From an uncultured Eubacteriales bacterium (GTDB taxonomy: Bacteria; Bacillota; Clostridia; Lachnospirales; Lachnospiraceae), in contig ONHA01000004.1 of NCBI GenBank assembly GCA_900317515.1, positions 1 to 64,000 of the forward strand: a DNA stretch of 64,000 bases, in the 5' to 3' direction. The position numbers and the translations under genes were made by a program. Shown here one piece after another: positions 56,571-64,000 of this stretch. Under the pieces are notes generated by a model. The model worked only from the letters and a program-made list of their open reading frames with translations, was not told the DNA's origin and did no database searches. Each line of letters opens with the position of its first letter. Positions within the stretch are counted from its first letter, which is position 1.

Positions 56571-56623
56571 GACCGTCCCTTCACCGTTGCGGGGACAGTC
56601 CCCACAACGGTGAAGGGACAGTC
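56571..56623. repeat. Nested palindrome between convergent genes
   Basis: GACCGTCCCTTCACCGTTG (56571-56589) pairs with CAACGGTGAAGGGACAGTC (56605-56623) with one mismatch, and the loop is itself the perfect palindrome GGGGACAGTCCCC (56591-56603). It lies between the PAP2 stop and the opposing surface-protein stop and could stop both transcripts. Its GGGAC core links it to the GGGACGGTTC family. Confidence 0.8.
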
Positions 56624-56651
56624 CCCAAGCCGGTGCCACAACGTTGATCTC

Positions 56652-57683
56652 TTAAGAAATCGCTTCCGTCGCCTCGAGTATCTTTGCGCTGATCCGCAGC
56701 ATCACCGCCGTGTAGTAGGCGTCATCCGCCTCGGAGAGCGTCGACTCATCGATCGAATCGAGTTTGTCCATCACCTCCGTGTACCTCGACAGCATGCTCA
56801 GGTAATCGCTCATCATGGACATTGCATCATCAGAGGCGTAGTATTTTTTCATGAACTCCACGTACTCGTTGAAAAATGCCTCATACTCATCCATCATCTG
56901 CTTGAATTCCGGGGTGACGCCGTCCGAGGTTTCCGGGGCAGGTTCCGCTGCCGGCGTGCTCTCGGCGGCAGGAGCAGTTTCCGCGGGTGTCTCCGGTGAT
57001 GCCTTTTTCGCCGTAGAGAAGATTCTGTCGGTGTCTCCTGCAAAAGTCTTCGGGGCACTAAGGCTCTCAACTGCCAATGCATAAATCAGCTTTCCGGTGT
57101 CATAGTTATAGATCAATATACCTTTTCCATATGCGCCGTTATTATCGCCGCCTGTCATATCGAATACCCTGGCCATCATACCGCCGATACTCTGATCAGA
57201 TTTATTTCTCAATTTCCCGTTCACGATGTTTTCTATGATAGAATCCAGCATACCGTCGCGGCCGGCAATGAATTTCTCTCCTGTCGTGTCATATACGTCA
57301 AAACTAATTGCATAGCCGTTCTGATCGTCATTATACACATACTGCAAATCCCAGCTGTCTGCATCCGTAAGTTCAGCCTTCGTAAGATACGACGGCAGCT
57401 GAAACACCACTCCGCCGATCTCCACCGTCTGATTCGTCGCCTCATCAAACCCGTTCATCTCCTCCCGCTCCGGCAGCGGCTCCGCCGTCGGTTTCGGTGT
57501 CGCGGTCGCCTTCGGGGTCGCCGTCGGAGTTGCCGTCGGGGTCGCCGTCACGGCCGGCTTCCCGGCCGACTCATCCTTCTTCTCTCCTCTGCCGCAGCTC
57601 TGCCCCAGAGACGCAATCACCAGCACCGCCAGCACCCAGAACCACCACTTCTTATAAAACGGTTTTTTCATTTTACGATTCAC
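56652..57683 (-). CDS. Membrane-anchored protein with Thr-Pro linker, function unknown
   Basis: 343 residues from GTG 57683, chosen because AAGGAG lies six bases upstream; a longer frame to 57770 lacks such a site. After a basic start there is one hydrophobic segment ending in SLGQSC, which could be a membrane anchor or a weak lipobox. Then comes a Thr/Ala/Pro/Lys repeat linker (TPTATPTATPKATATPKP), a beta-rich domain (IGGVVFQLPSYL; GYAISFDVYDTTGEKF), a second Ala/Pro/Glu linker and a helical C-terminal domain (EFKQMMDEYEAFFNEY), similar to uncharacterised domains of clostridial lipoproteins. No enzymatic motif is seen. Confidence 0.75.
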   Translation of the reverse strand: MNRKMKKPFYKKWWFWVLAVLVIASLGQSCGRGEKKDESAGKPAVTATPTATPTATPKATATPKPTAEPLPEREEMNGFDEATNQTVEIGGVVFQLPSYLTKAELTDADSWDLQYVYNDDQNGYAISFDVYDTTGEKFIAGRDGMLDSIIENIVNGKLRNKSDQSIGGMMARVFDMTGGDNNGAYGKGILIYNYDTGKLIYALAVESLSAPKTFAGDTDRIFSTAKKASPETPAETAPAAESTPAAEPAPETSDGVTPEFKQMMDEYEAFFNEYVEFMKKYYASDDAMSMMSDYLSMLSRYTEVMDKLDSIDESTLSEADDAYYTAVMLRISAKILEATEAIS

Positions 57684-57743
57684 AGCTATCTCCTTATCCT
57701 TTCCTTTGAAAATGAATTGCGGGCTCCTCTTAAAGTATACGCA

Positions 57744-57757
57744 TGGAAGCGTTTGGA
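57744..57757. promoter_or_regulatory. LacI/CcpA-like CG-centred element, copy 2
   Basis: TGGAAGCGTTTGGA differs by one base from TGCAAGCGTTTGGA at 46106-46119; both are followed by A. It lies next to a TATACT box (57734-57739, minus strand) before the surface-protein gene and upstream of the HPr-LDH gene. It only partly fits the cre consensus. Confidence 0.4.
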
Positions 57758-57859
57758 AACCCATCTCCAAAATATTTCCAAAGGCAAATATTTATCCTGA
57801 ATCAGCAGGAGATAATTGTGGTTTTTTCACAAAACATACTGTACCATTCCCGAATTTTA

Positions 57860-57868
57860 TGGTAGAAT
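57860..57868 (+). promoter_or_regulatory. Extended -10 promoter candidate of the HPr-LDH gene
   Basis: TGG-TAGAAT (57860-57868) is an extended -10 element; no good -35 box is seen. It lies 46 bases before ATG 57915, which has AGGAGG as ribosome-binding site. Confidence 0.45.
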
Positions 57869-57914
57869 TATAGACAGTTTCTAAATACTATTAGCCTTTA
57901 GGAGGATTAAGCCA

Positions 57915-59213
57915 ATGAAATCTTATACCCATGTCGTAGTTGATCCGCTCGGCATCCATGCACGTCCGGCAGCCCAGATCGCACAGGCCTGCGTGAACTT
58001 CCGCTCGTCGATCACCATCACCTGCGGTGAGCACAATGCCAACGGCAACAACGTTCTGCAGATCCTCGGTCTGCACGCGGTGAAGGGCTCCACGCTCCTC
58101 ATCACAGCCGAAGGCGATGATGAGGAAGCAGCCATCGAAGCCATCTCCAGAATGCTGAAGGAAAAAGCTGCTCAGAAAAAACCGGTCGGCATTCTCAAGA
58201 TCGCGTTTTTCGGAGCAAAAGACTACGACCACATCTTCTTCAACGAGCTTGCAAAAGACAAGGGCGAAGGCACCTACAACTGCGACATCAAGTACTTCTC
58301 CACGCGTCTCACACCGGAAACCGCTGCCCTTGCGAAGGGATATGACGCGGTTTGCATTTTCGTAAATGACGAGTGCCCGAGAGCCGCTCTCGAGACGCTC
58401 AAGGAGTGCGGTGTCAGGCTGGTTCTCCTCCGCTGCGCCGGCTTCAACAACGTGGATATCGCGGCAGCCCGCGAATTCGGCATCACGGTTCTCCGTGTCC
58501 CGGCATACTCACCCTATGCGGTCGCCGAGCACGCGATGGCCATCATTCAGGCAGCCAACCGCCGTCTCAACAAGGCCGTCAACAAGGTCCGTGACAACAA
58601 CTTCGCGCTCAGCGGTCTTCTCGGCGTTGACCTCCACAACAAGGTCGCCGGCATCGTCGGCACCGGCAAGATCGGCCAGTGCATGGCCCGCATCTGCAAG
58701 GGCTTCGGCATGACCGTCATCGGCTGGGACGCTTACCCGAACCAGGCGCTTGTGGATGAAGGTCTCCTGACCTATGTGAGCAAGGACGAGCTGTTTGCCA
58801 AGTCCGACCTCATCTCCCTGCACGCACCGCTCATCATGGGCGACGGCGGCACCTACCATCTGATCAACAAGGCCGCGATCGATAAAATGAAAGACACGGT
58901 CATGCTTGTCAACACCGCCCGCGGCGGCCTGATCGACACCGAGGACCTCATCTCGGCGCTCAAGGAAGGCAAGTTCCACGCGGTCGCGCTCGACGTCTAC
59001 GAGGGCGAGGATTCCAACGTCTATACGGACCACTCTGCCGATGCGATGATGAACGACATCACTGCCCGTCTCCAGATGTTCCCGCAGCTTATCCTCACCT
59101 CCCACCAGGCATTCTTCACCCGCGAAGCCCTGCAGGCGATCGCAGCCACGACCATGGAAAATGCCCGCAACTTCAACGAAGGCAATCCGTACGGCATGGC
59201 GGAAGTCAAATAA
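57915..59213 (+). CDS. HPr domain fused to D-lactate dehydrogenase
   Basis: 432 residues in one uninterrupted frame. Residues 1-88 are an HPr-like phosphocarrier domain with the phosphorylatable His15 and Arg17 (GIHARPAA). At the site of regulatory Ser46 there is Asn (NGNNVLQIL, N46), and Lys45 is also Asn. Residues about 92-432 are a complete D-2-hydroxyacid dehydrogenase of the fermentative LdhA type: LLRCAGFNNVDI, NAD-binding VGTGKIG (248-254), NTARGGLID with Arg336, VYEGE with Glu363 and SHQAFFT with His397. The enzyme should reduce pyruvate to D-lactate with NADH, with PTS phosphorylation state as a possible input (inference). It is monocistronic with a strong terminator. It is not two genes, since there is no stop or internal start between the domains. 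Confidence 0.93.
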   Translation: MKSYTHVVVDPLGIHARPAAQIAQACVNFRSSITITCGEHNANGNNVLQILGLHAVKGSTLLITAEGDDEEAAIEAISRMLKEKAAQKKPVGILKIAFFGAKDYDHIFFNELAKDKGEGTYNCDIKYFSTRLTPETAALAKGYDAVCIFVNDECPRAALETLKECGVRLVLLRCAGFNNVDIAAAREFGITVLRVPAYSPYAVAEHAMAIIQAANRRLNKAVNKVRDNNFALSGLLGVDLHNKVAGIVGTGKIGQCMARICKGFGMTVIGWDAYPNQALVDEGLLTYVSKDELFAKSDLISLHAPLIMGDGGTYHLINKAAIDKMKDTVMLVNTARGGLIDTEDLISALKEGKFHAVALDVYEGEDSNVYTDHSADAMMNDITARLQMFPQLILTSHQAFFTREALQAIAATTMENARNFNEGNPYGMAEVK

Positions 59214-59231
59214 TAGCATATATAAAAACAG

Positions 59232-59264
59232 GCCGGAGGCTTCTCACGAAGCCCCCGGCTTTTT
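59232..59264 (+). terminator. Terminator of the HPr-LDH gene
   Basis: GCCGGAGGCTTC (59232-59243), loop TCAC, GAAGCCCCCGGC (59248-59259), then TTTTT. It separates the fusion gene from the convergent sensor gene. Confidence 0.9.
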
Positions 59265-59284
59265 ATTTCCGTTTTTAAGTTGGT

Positions 59285-62200
59285 TTACACGGTTTTTTCT
59301 CCGTTCTCCTCGAACACTTCCGAGAGGATTCCGAAGAGCTTGTCGGCGACGATCGGCTTTAAGAGGTGGAAATCCATCCCTGCATTCATGCAGCGCTCCG
59401 TTGTCTCCTCGGAGGCATCCGCCGAAAGCGCGATGATCGGTATCGTCTCCGCGTCCGCGGTGACCGACTTTCTGATCTCCTCGGCCGCCTTGAAGCCGTC
59501 CATCACCGGCATCATGATATCCATGATCACCGCCTGGAAATGATACGGTCCCTTGAGCCGGAAGAGGTCGAGCGCTTCCTTTCCGTCCCGGGCCAGCTCG
59601 GAATGGATCCCCTTTGTTGCCAGGATCCTGATGATGACTTCCGCGTTGATGGCGTTGTCCTCGGCGATCAGCACATTTTTCCCGTAGAGGATGCGGTCCT
59701 CATAGGTGACCGCCTGCTGGCGGTGCATGCGCACCTGCTCGGGGGTCGCGATATCGTAATGCATGATGACCGTGAAGACGGTTCCCTCACCCTTTTCGCT
59801 GCGGCAGGTGATGCTCCCGCCCAGCAGATTGACGAGGCTTCGTACGATGTAGAGCCCGAGTCCGGTTCCGGAGTGGGCGCCGCCCTCCTCCACCTCCTGG
59901 GTGAAGGGCTGGTACATCTTCTGCTGGAACGCGGTGCTCATGCCTCTGCCCGAATCCGCGATCACATAGCGGTGTTCGATCTCGTTCCCGTTGTAGCTGA
60001 CATAGGTTGTCAGAGAGACTTTTCCGTTCTCCGGTGTGAATTTCACGGCATTGGAGAGCAGGTTCAGAAGGATCCGCGAGACATGCTCCGTGTCGACGAG
60101 CGCATACTGGCTCTTGCAGCCGTGAACCGCACAGGAGAAATCCACATGCGCCTTGCGGGCCCGCTCCTCGATGATCGTGGAGACCTCCCTGATCACGGAA
60201 TCCTCGATCACGGGCGTGCTCACCGAGACGATCTTGCCTGCGTTGATGCGGCTCGTCTCGAGGACCTCCTCGATGAGGCCGGTCAGATAACCGCAGGAAA
60301 TGCGGATCTTCTCCAGATTGTCCCTGGCTTCCTGCGGAAGCGAATCCATGCGGAGCGTGAGATCCGTAAGACCCGAGATTGCCGTCATCGGCGTCCTCAT
60401 ATCGTGGCTCATATGGGAGAGGAATGCCTCCTTCTCCTGACCCGACCGGACCGCCTCCTTGAGGGCCTCCGCCATCGCGTCGATCTGCTTCTGGTCGTCC
60501 ACCTTCTTGGTCGTATCGACAAATGTGATGACCAGGCCTTCCGCTTCCTTCCTTTCATTGCTCGCATCCCTCTCCGAAAGATTTGTTCTGTACGGAGAGA
60601 TGCGGATAAGGTATGTCTTACCCATGACCGAAGCACAGTGATGCTCGGTCGCCTCATTGGTGCGAAGCACCTCGCGGCAGAGCTCCATGAGATCGATCAC
60701 CGCGAAGTTGTAGGAAATATACCTGAGGCTCCGCCCGACATCCTGCTCAGCGACGTTGAACTCCTTGGCGATGTACTCCGTGTACTTGCGGATATTGAGG
60801 TTCCGGTCGACCATCATGATGCCGATCAGGGTCGTCGACAGGAAGTTCGCCATATCGTTGTTGACCCCGACGAGCTCATTGACCTTGCTCTGATACTCGG
60901 CATTGACCGTGTAGAGCTCCTCGTTGACCGACTGCAGCTCCTCGTTGGAGCTCTGGAGTTCCTCGTTGGCGGTCAGCAGCTCTTCATTTGCCGCCTGCAG
61001 CTCGGCGTTGACCGACTCAAGCTCGGTAACCGTGCGGCGCAGGTCGTCTCTGGCCTGCTTGAGTTCCTTCTCAAGGTTGGCAATCTGGCTTGCGGCAGCC
61101 GTATCGATCTCGTAGCGGATCGTATCCGGATCTTCCTCCTCTCTTCCGCGGATAAAGGCGGCGGCGATAAAACCGGTATCCTCCCCGACCTTGTCCATGA
61201 TCGGCTGGGCGACCACCTTGATAAGTTCCGGCTTTTCGTCAAATACAACCGGAACATCATTGTAAATGACCCTGTCATTGCTGCTTCTCGCCTCCCGAAG
61301 GGCGGTTGAGAGCGCGATTTTCAGGTCATTGCGGATGAGCGAGAAGATGTCCAGCGTAACCCCGCCGGAGGGGATGCTGATATAATCCGTGCAGTCCCCG
61401 TAGCTGTGGACAAGTTCATTTTTCTCATTGACAAGAATGCACGGCGGCAGCAGGGTCTCAAGCACTTTGGTGTCGAGCTCCCCTGTCTTGTAGGACACAT
61501 CCTGATAGGGACGCGTTTCCGGGATGATGATCGGATCGATGATGTTGTCCGCCAGACGCATCGCATAGTTGAGCCGCTCATGGACCGGCGCCCGGCCCGC
61601 TGCATAGTGGGTAAATATCTTCTCGTTGGCGCACTGTACACGGAACACGTCGTCGTAATCGATCACGGACTCCGATCTTCCGAGGAACAGGGTGCCCCCG
61701 TCGTTTAAGGCCATGTGGAAAATGGCAAAGAGGCTCCTCTGCAGCGTCGTCTGGAAATAGATGAGCAGGTTCCGGCAGCTGATGAGATCGAGCTTGCCGA
61801 ACGGCGGATCCTGGAACACATTGTGCTGGGCAAAGATGATCATCTTCCGGATATCATGCCGGATCACATACTTGTTGCCCTTCCTCGTAAAGTACCGGGA
61901 CAGGCGGTTCAGGCTGACGTCCTCTATGATGTTGTCCCCGTAAATACCGCGGTTCGCCTGCATGATCGCGTCGGAATCGAGGTCTGTCGCGAAGATCTTC
62001 ACATCACGCCGCATGCCCAGCTCTTCCATGACCTCCGAGAAGAGGATCGCGATCGAGTAGGCCTCCTCACCGGTCGAACAGCCGGCCACCCAGACGCGGA
62101 TCTGATCGCCCTGCCTTGCATTTTTCACCAGGTTCGTGATGACCCGTTCTTTCAGGACCTCAAAGTAGTCCGCGTCTCTGAAAAATGAAGTGACCCCGAT

Positions 62201-63025
62201 CAGCACCTCCTTGGCCAGCAGCCTCGCCTCCTCCGGGTTATTGCTCAGGTAATTCACATATTCCCGGAGGTTCCGGCTGTGGGTCAGGACAAGTCTGCGC
62301 TCGATGCGGCGCAGGATCGTCGTCTGCTTATAGTAGGCGTAATTGACATTCGTGACGTCCTTCAGGATCGTGAAGATCTGGGACATGAGATCCGCATCCG
62401 TCAGAAGCTGGCGGCTCGACGTCACGGCGAGGGAATTTGCGATATGGGAGAGCTCTCTCGCTATGCTGTCCGGATTCAGGACAAGATCAACAAAGCCGGT
62501 CGCAATCGCATTGCGCGGCATCCCGTCAAACTTGGCGCTCTCCGGCGACTGGACGATGATCATGCCGTTCCGTTCCTTGATCGACCGGATCCCGTTGGTT
62601 CCGTCCGAGCCGGTTCCCGACAGAATCACCGCTACCGCCCGGTTCTCGTAGGCCGAGGCGAGCGAACGGAAAAAGATATCGATCGGGTGGTTGATCTTGG
62701 CATGATTGTACTCGCTTAACTTCAGCGTGTCCGAATCGATCTCCAAATTATATTTCGGCGGGATCATATAGATCGAGTTGCGCTCGACCCGCATTCCGTC
62801 CTTGGCTTCCCGGACCGGCATGACCGTGTATTTTCCGAGGATATCCGAGAGCAGGCTCTTGTGGTCCGGTGCCAGATGCTGGATGATGACAAATGCCATC
62901 CCCGTGTTGCTCGGAAGAAATGTCAGAAACTGCTGAAGGGCCTCGAGCCCTCCGGCTGACGCCCCTATTCCGACAACACAGTTCGGCGGTATTTCACGTG
63001 AGAGACCGACTGGTGAATATTCCAT
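59285..63025 (-). CDS. CheB-CheR-PAS-histidine kinase-receiver hybrid protein
   Basis: 1246 residues, cytoplasmic. In order: CheB methylesterase-like domain (about 14-195; Ser24 in GASAGG, His50, Asp141), CheR methyltransferase (about 215-480; VWVAGCSTGEEAYS, DPPFGKLDLISCRN), a PAS-like region (about 515-640), a Glu/Asn-rich coiled coil (about 645-725), a PAS domain (about 728-840), HisKA with His874 (SHMSHDMRTP), HATPase (NLLSNAVKF, DSGRGMS, GTGLGLYIV) and a C-terminal receiver with phospho-acceptor Asp1169 (VIMDIMMP) and Lys1223. CheB/CheR adjust methylation of chemoreceptors; the fused kinase-receiver suggests a sensing hub. No chemoreceptor gene is in the window. It is monocistronic, with promoter at 63082-63110. 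Confidence 0.93.
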   Translation of the reverse strand: MEYSPVGLSREIPPNCVVGIGASAGGLEALQQFLTFLPSNTGMAFVIIQHLAPDHKSLLSDILGKYTVMPVREAKDGMRVERNSIYMIPPKYNLEIDSDTLKLSEYNHAKINHPIDIFFRSLASAYENRAVAVILSGTGSDGTNGIRSIKERNGMIIVQSPESAKFDGMPRNAIATGFVDLVLNPDSIARELSHIANSLAVTSSRQLLTDADLMSQIFTILKDVTNVNYAYYKQTTILRRIERRLVLTHSRNLREYVNYLSNNPEEARLLAKEVLIGVTSFFRDADYFEVLKERVITNLVKNARQGDQIRVWVAGCSTGEEAYSIAILFSEVMEELGMRRDVKIFATDLDSDAIMQANRGIYGDNIIEDVSLNRLSRYFTRKGNKYVIRHDIRKMIIFAQHNVFQDPPFGKLDLISCRNLLIYFQTTLQRSLFAIFHMALNDGGTLFLGRSESVIDYDDVFRVQCANEKIFTHYAAGRAPVHERLNYAMRLADNIIDPIIIPETRPYQDVSYKTGELDTKVLETLLPPCILVNEKNELVHSYGDCTDYISIPSGGVTLDIFSLIRNDLKIALSTALREARSSNDRVIYNDVPVVFDEKPELIKVVAQPIMDKVGEDTGFIAAAFIRGREEEDPDTIRYEIDTAAASQIANLEKELKQARDDLRRTVTELESVNAELQAANEELLTANEELQSSNEELQSVNEELYTVNAEYQSKVNELVGVNNDMANFLSTTLIGIMMVDRNLNIRKYTEYIAKEFNVAEQDVGRSLRYISYNFAVIDLMELCREVLRTNEATEHHCASVMGKTYLIRISPYRTNLSERDASNERKEAEGLVITFVDTTKKVDDQKQIDAMAEALKEAVRSGQEKEAFLSHMSHDMRTPMTAISGLTDLTLRMDSLPQEARDNLEKIRISCGYLTGLIEEVLETSRINAGKIVSVSTPVIEDSVIREVSTIIEERARKAHVDFSCAVHGCKSQYALVDTEHVSRILLNLLSNAVKFTPENGKVSLTTYVSYNGNEIEHRYVIADSGRGMSTAFQQKMYQPFTQEVEEGGAHSGTGLGLYIVRSLVNLLGGSITCRSEKGEGTVFTVIMHYDIATPEQVRMHRQQAVTYEDRILYGKNVLIAEDNAINAEVIIRILATKGIHSELARDGKEALDLFRLKGPYHFQAVIMDIMMPVMDGFKAAEEIRKSVTADAETIPIIALSADASEETTERCMNAGMDFHLLKPIVADKLFGILSEVFEENGEKTV

Positions 63026-63081
63026 AACAGCTCCTCCGTTACTTGTATATTCTGATCAGAATTATTTTATATATATCTATA

Positions 63082-63110
63082 TATTATATCCAAATCAGAC
63101 ATTTGTCAAT
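63082..63110 (-). promoter_or_regulatory. Promoter of the CheB-CheR hybrid gene
   Basis: Minus strand: perfect TTGACA (63105-63110), 17 bases, TAATAT (63082-63087). The region downstream is very AT-rich, and CGGAGGAG precedes the ATG. Confidence 0.75.
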
Positions 63111-63161
63111 TTTGCACGAAAAAATATGCAAAAGTTTACAATGTATTCACGCATTACCTAC

Positions 63162-63190
63162 AAAAAAGGCAGCTCCCGAAGAGCCGCCTT
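63162..63190 (-). terminator. Terminator of the TldE-like gene
   Basis: Minus strand: AAGGCGGCTCT pairs with GGAGCTGCCTT (some G-T pairs) followed by TTTTTT, ten bases after the stop codon at 63200. Confidence 0.85.
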
Positions 63191-63199
63191 CTTCTTGCA

Positions 63200-64000
63200 T
63201 TAAGCCCCCGTGACGGTGAGCGTAAGGATCGTCACCGCGGGAATGATGTAGTTGTCGTACTGAACGGTCTCCCTTGAAAAATGAAGCCCGCGCCCCGCCT
63301 CATGCATATTCCCCGAGACGGAGCCGCCCGAGACGATCATCACCTCGCCGCCCCGGTGCAGGTACCCAAGGCGGATCTCGCCGGCAATGCTCCCGGTCAT
63401 CGCGTCGACCTGGAAATCCGAGAACTCCACAATTTCGAGGAAGTCTCCCGAAAGGAGCTCGGATGACGTCTTTTCTCCTCCGGCCACCTCGAAGTTTCCG
63501 GCGATGAAGGAATCCGAAACGTTAAGGTAGCTCGCAAACTGACGGCTTCCCCAGAAATGCTCCGCCCTCGTATCCTTGATGATGGTAAGATCGCGAACCG
63601 GAGCCCCTTCCGGGTCGAACGGACAATTTCCGGAGGAATTGGGCAGAAATGCGCGCGCCGTGATCGTGAGCGCATCACCTTCCGCATCCCTGATGACGGG
63701 TTCTCCGATCTCATAGTCCGAGAGTCCCTGATACTTGTATCCGCAGCTCATCCGGTTTGCAAAATACTGGTAGACCTCCAGCGCCGCATCCGTCGTGAGC
63801 GCGATTGTCGCGGTCCCGAGCGCCGGCGTCTTCTTAGTTGTGAGACGGTCGCGCCCCTCACACAGCGTCCTTGCAAGCTTTTCCTTAAGGGCCTTGGCAT
63901 CGCACGCGCCCGAGGTGTACATCCGGTAGAGCTCGATCTCGTGGTCTTCATTTTTCGCGTTGACGACCACTTCGATCATGGACGACGGGTATGCGACCGT
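63200..64000 (-). CDS. TldE/PmbA-family protein, C-terminal part (start outside window)
   Basis: The frame is open to the right edge, so the N-terminal part is missing. About 266 residues are visible; the family has about 440. Landmarks are VNAKNEDHEIELYRMY, ALTTDAALEVYQYFANRM, FLPNSSGNCPFDPEGAPVRDLTIIKD, the RAEHFWGSRQFASYLN segment and a C-terminal IAGEIRLGYLH...VSGGSVSG block typical of TldD/PmbA proteins. TldE partners with the metalloprotease TldD to degrade unfolded or leader peptides; no metal-binding HExxH motif is seen here, as expected for a TldE subunit. A TldD partner would be predicted just upstream, beyond the edge. Confidence 0.8.
   Translation of the reverse strand, partial: TVAYPSSMIEVVVNAKNEDHEIELYRMYTSGACDAKALKEKLARTLCEGRDRLTTKKTPALGTATIALTTDAALEVYQYFANRMSCGYKYQGLSDYEIGEPVIRDAEGDALTITARAFLPNSSGNCPFDPEGAPVRDLTIIKDTRAEHFWGSRQFASYLNVSDSFIAGNFEVAGGEKTSSELLSGDFLEIVEFSDFQVDAMTGSIAGEIRLGYLHRGGEVMIVSGGSVSGNMHEAGRGLHFSRETVQYDNYIIPAVTILTLTVTGA

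Noticed and set aside
57915-58190. HPr part considered as a separate gene from the dehydrogenase
   Set aside because: The frame runs through the linker with no stop, and no internal ribosome-binding site and start precede the dehydrogenase domain.

Overview
The window reads as chromosomal DNA of a Gram-positive anaerobe of the class Clostridia, most likely a Lachnospiraceae-type bacterium. This is inferred from strong GGAGG ribosome-binding sites with ATG/GTG/TTG starts, sigma-A promoters of the TTGNNN-17-TATAAT kind, an LCP protein, RgpF-type rhamnan enzymes, a SpoIIE-type phosphatase, ATP-dependent PEP carboxykinase, AzlCD and a moderately GC-rich coding style. No rRNA is present and species cannot be named. 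Nearly all genes lie on the minus strand. The plus-strand genes are wecE plus a YfhO protein, hicAB, three small ORFs and the HPr-LDH fusion.

Left part (about 1-34.8 kb). After an HtrA-type protease comes a large surface-polysaccharide locus. A promoter at 27481-27509 starts rfbB, an NAD-dependent epimerase, rfbC, an ABC exporter (Wzm and Wzt), two RgpF-like enzymes, a methyltransferase-kinase-coiled-coil protein, large dual-domain family 2 glycosyltransferases, rfbD and a YfhO-like membrane protein, ending at a terminator near 5770-5800. A second promoter (5717-5745) drives the initiating sugar-phosphate transferase, an LCP ligase and a rhamnosyltransferase-like enzyme. Upstream sits a module with a PLP enzyme, a polyisoprenyl-type glycosyltransferase and an ATP-grasp protein, divergent from wecE and a second YfhO. 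Together these can make dTDP-L-rhamnose (rfbA is missing here) and probably dTDP-Fuc4N, assemble a rhamnan-like glycan on a lipid carrier, cap and measure it in a WbdD-like way, export it by a Wzm/Wzt transporter with a glycan-reading domain, and attach it to the wall by LCP.

Middle part (34.8-48.9 kb). NhaC antiporter, iron alcohol dehydrogenase, membrane-bound SpoIIE-type phosphatase preceded by a possible small RNA, an AT-rich hicAB toxin-antitoxin island beside tRNA-Met, a DEAD-box helicase, a phosphoesterase, a CoaX-like protein with altered active-site residues, a coupled AraC pair behind a two-copy operator, azlCD and an acyl-CoA synthetase.

Right part (48.9-64 kb). LtaS-type sulfatase-fold enzyme, pckA, aminopeptidase P, an esterase, a small acidic protein with a PAP2 phosphatase, a Thr-Pro-linker surface protein, an HPr domain fused to D-lactate dehydrogenase, a giant CheB-CheR-PAS-kinase-receiver protein, and the 3' part of a TldE/PmbA gene.

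The most noteworthy items are the HPr-D-LDH fusion with His15 kept and Ser46 lost, and the WbdD-like chain-terminator architecture inside a Gram-positive rhamnan operon. Others are the Wzm permease with an extra ectodomain, the AraC operator, a family of GGGACGGTTC palindromes, and a strikingly frequent AAAATGAA word.
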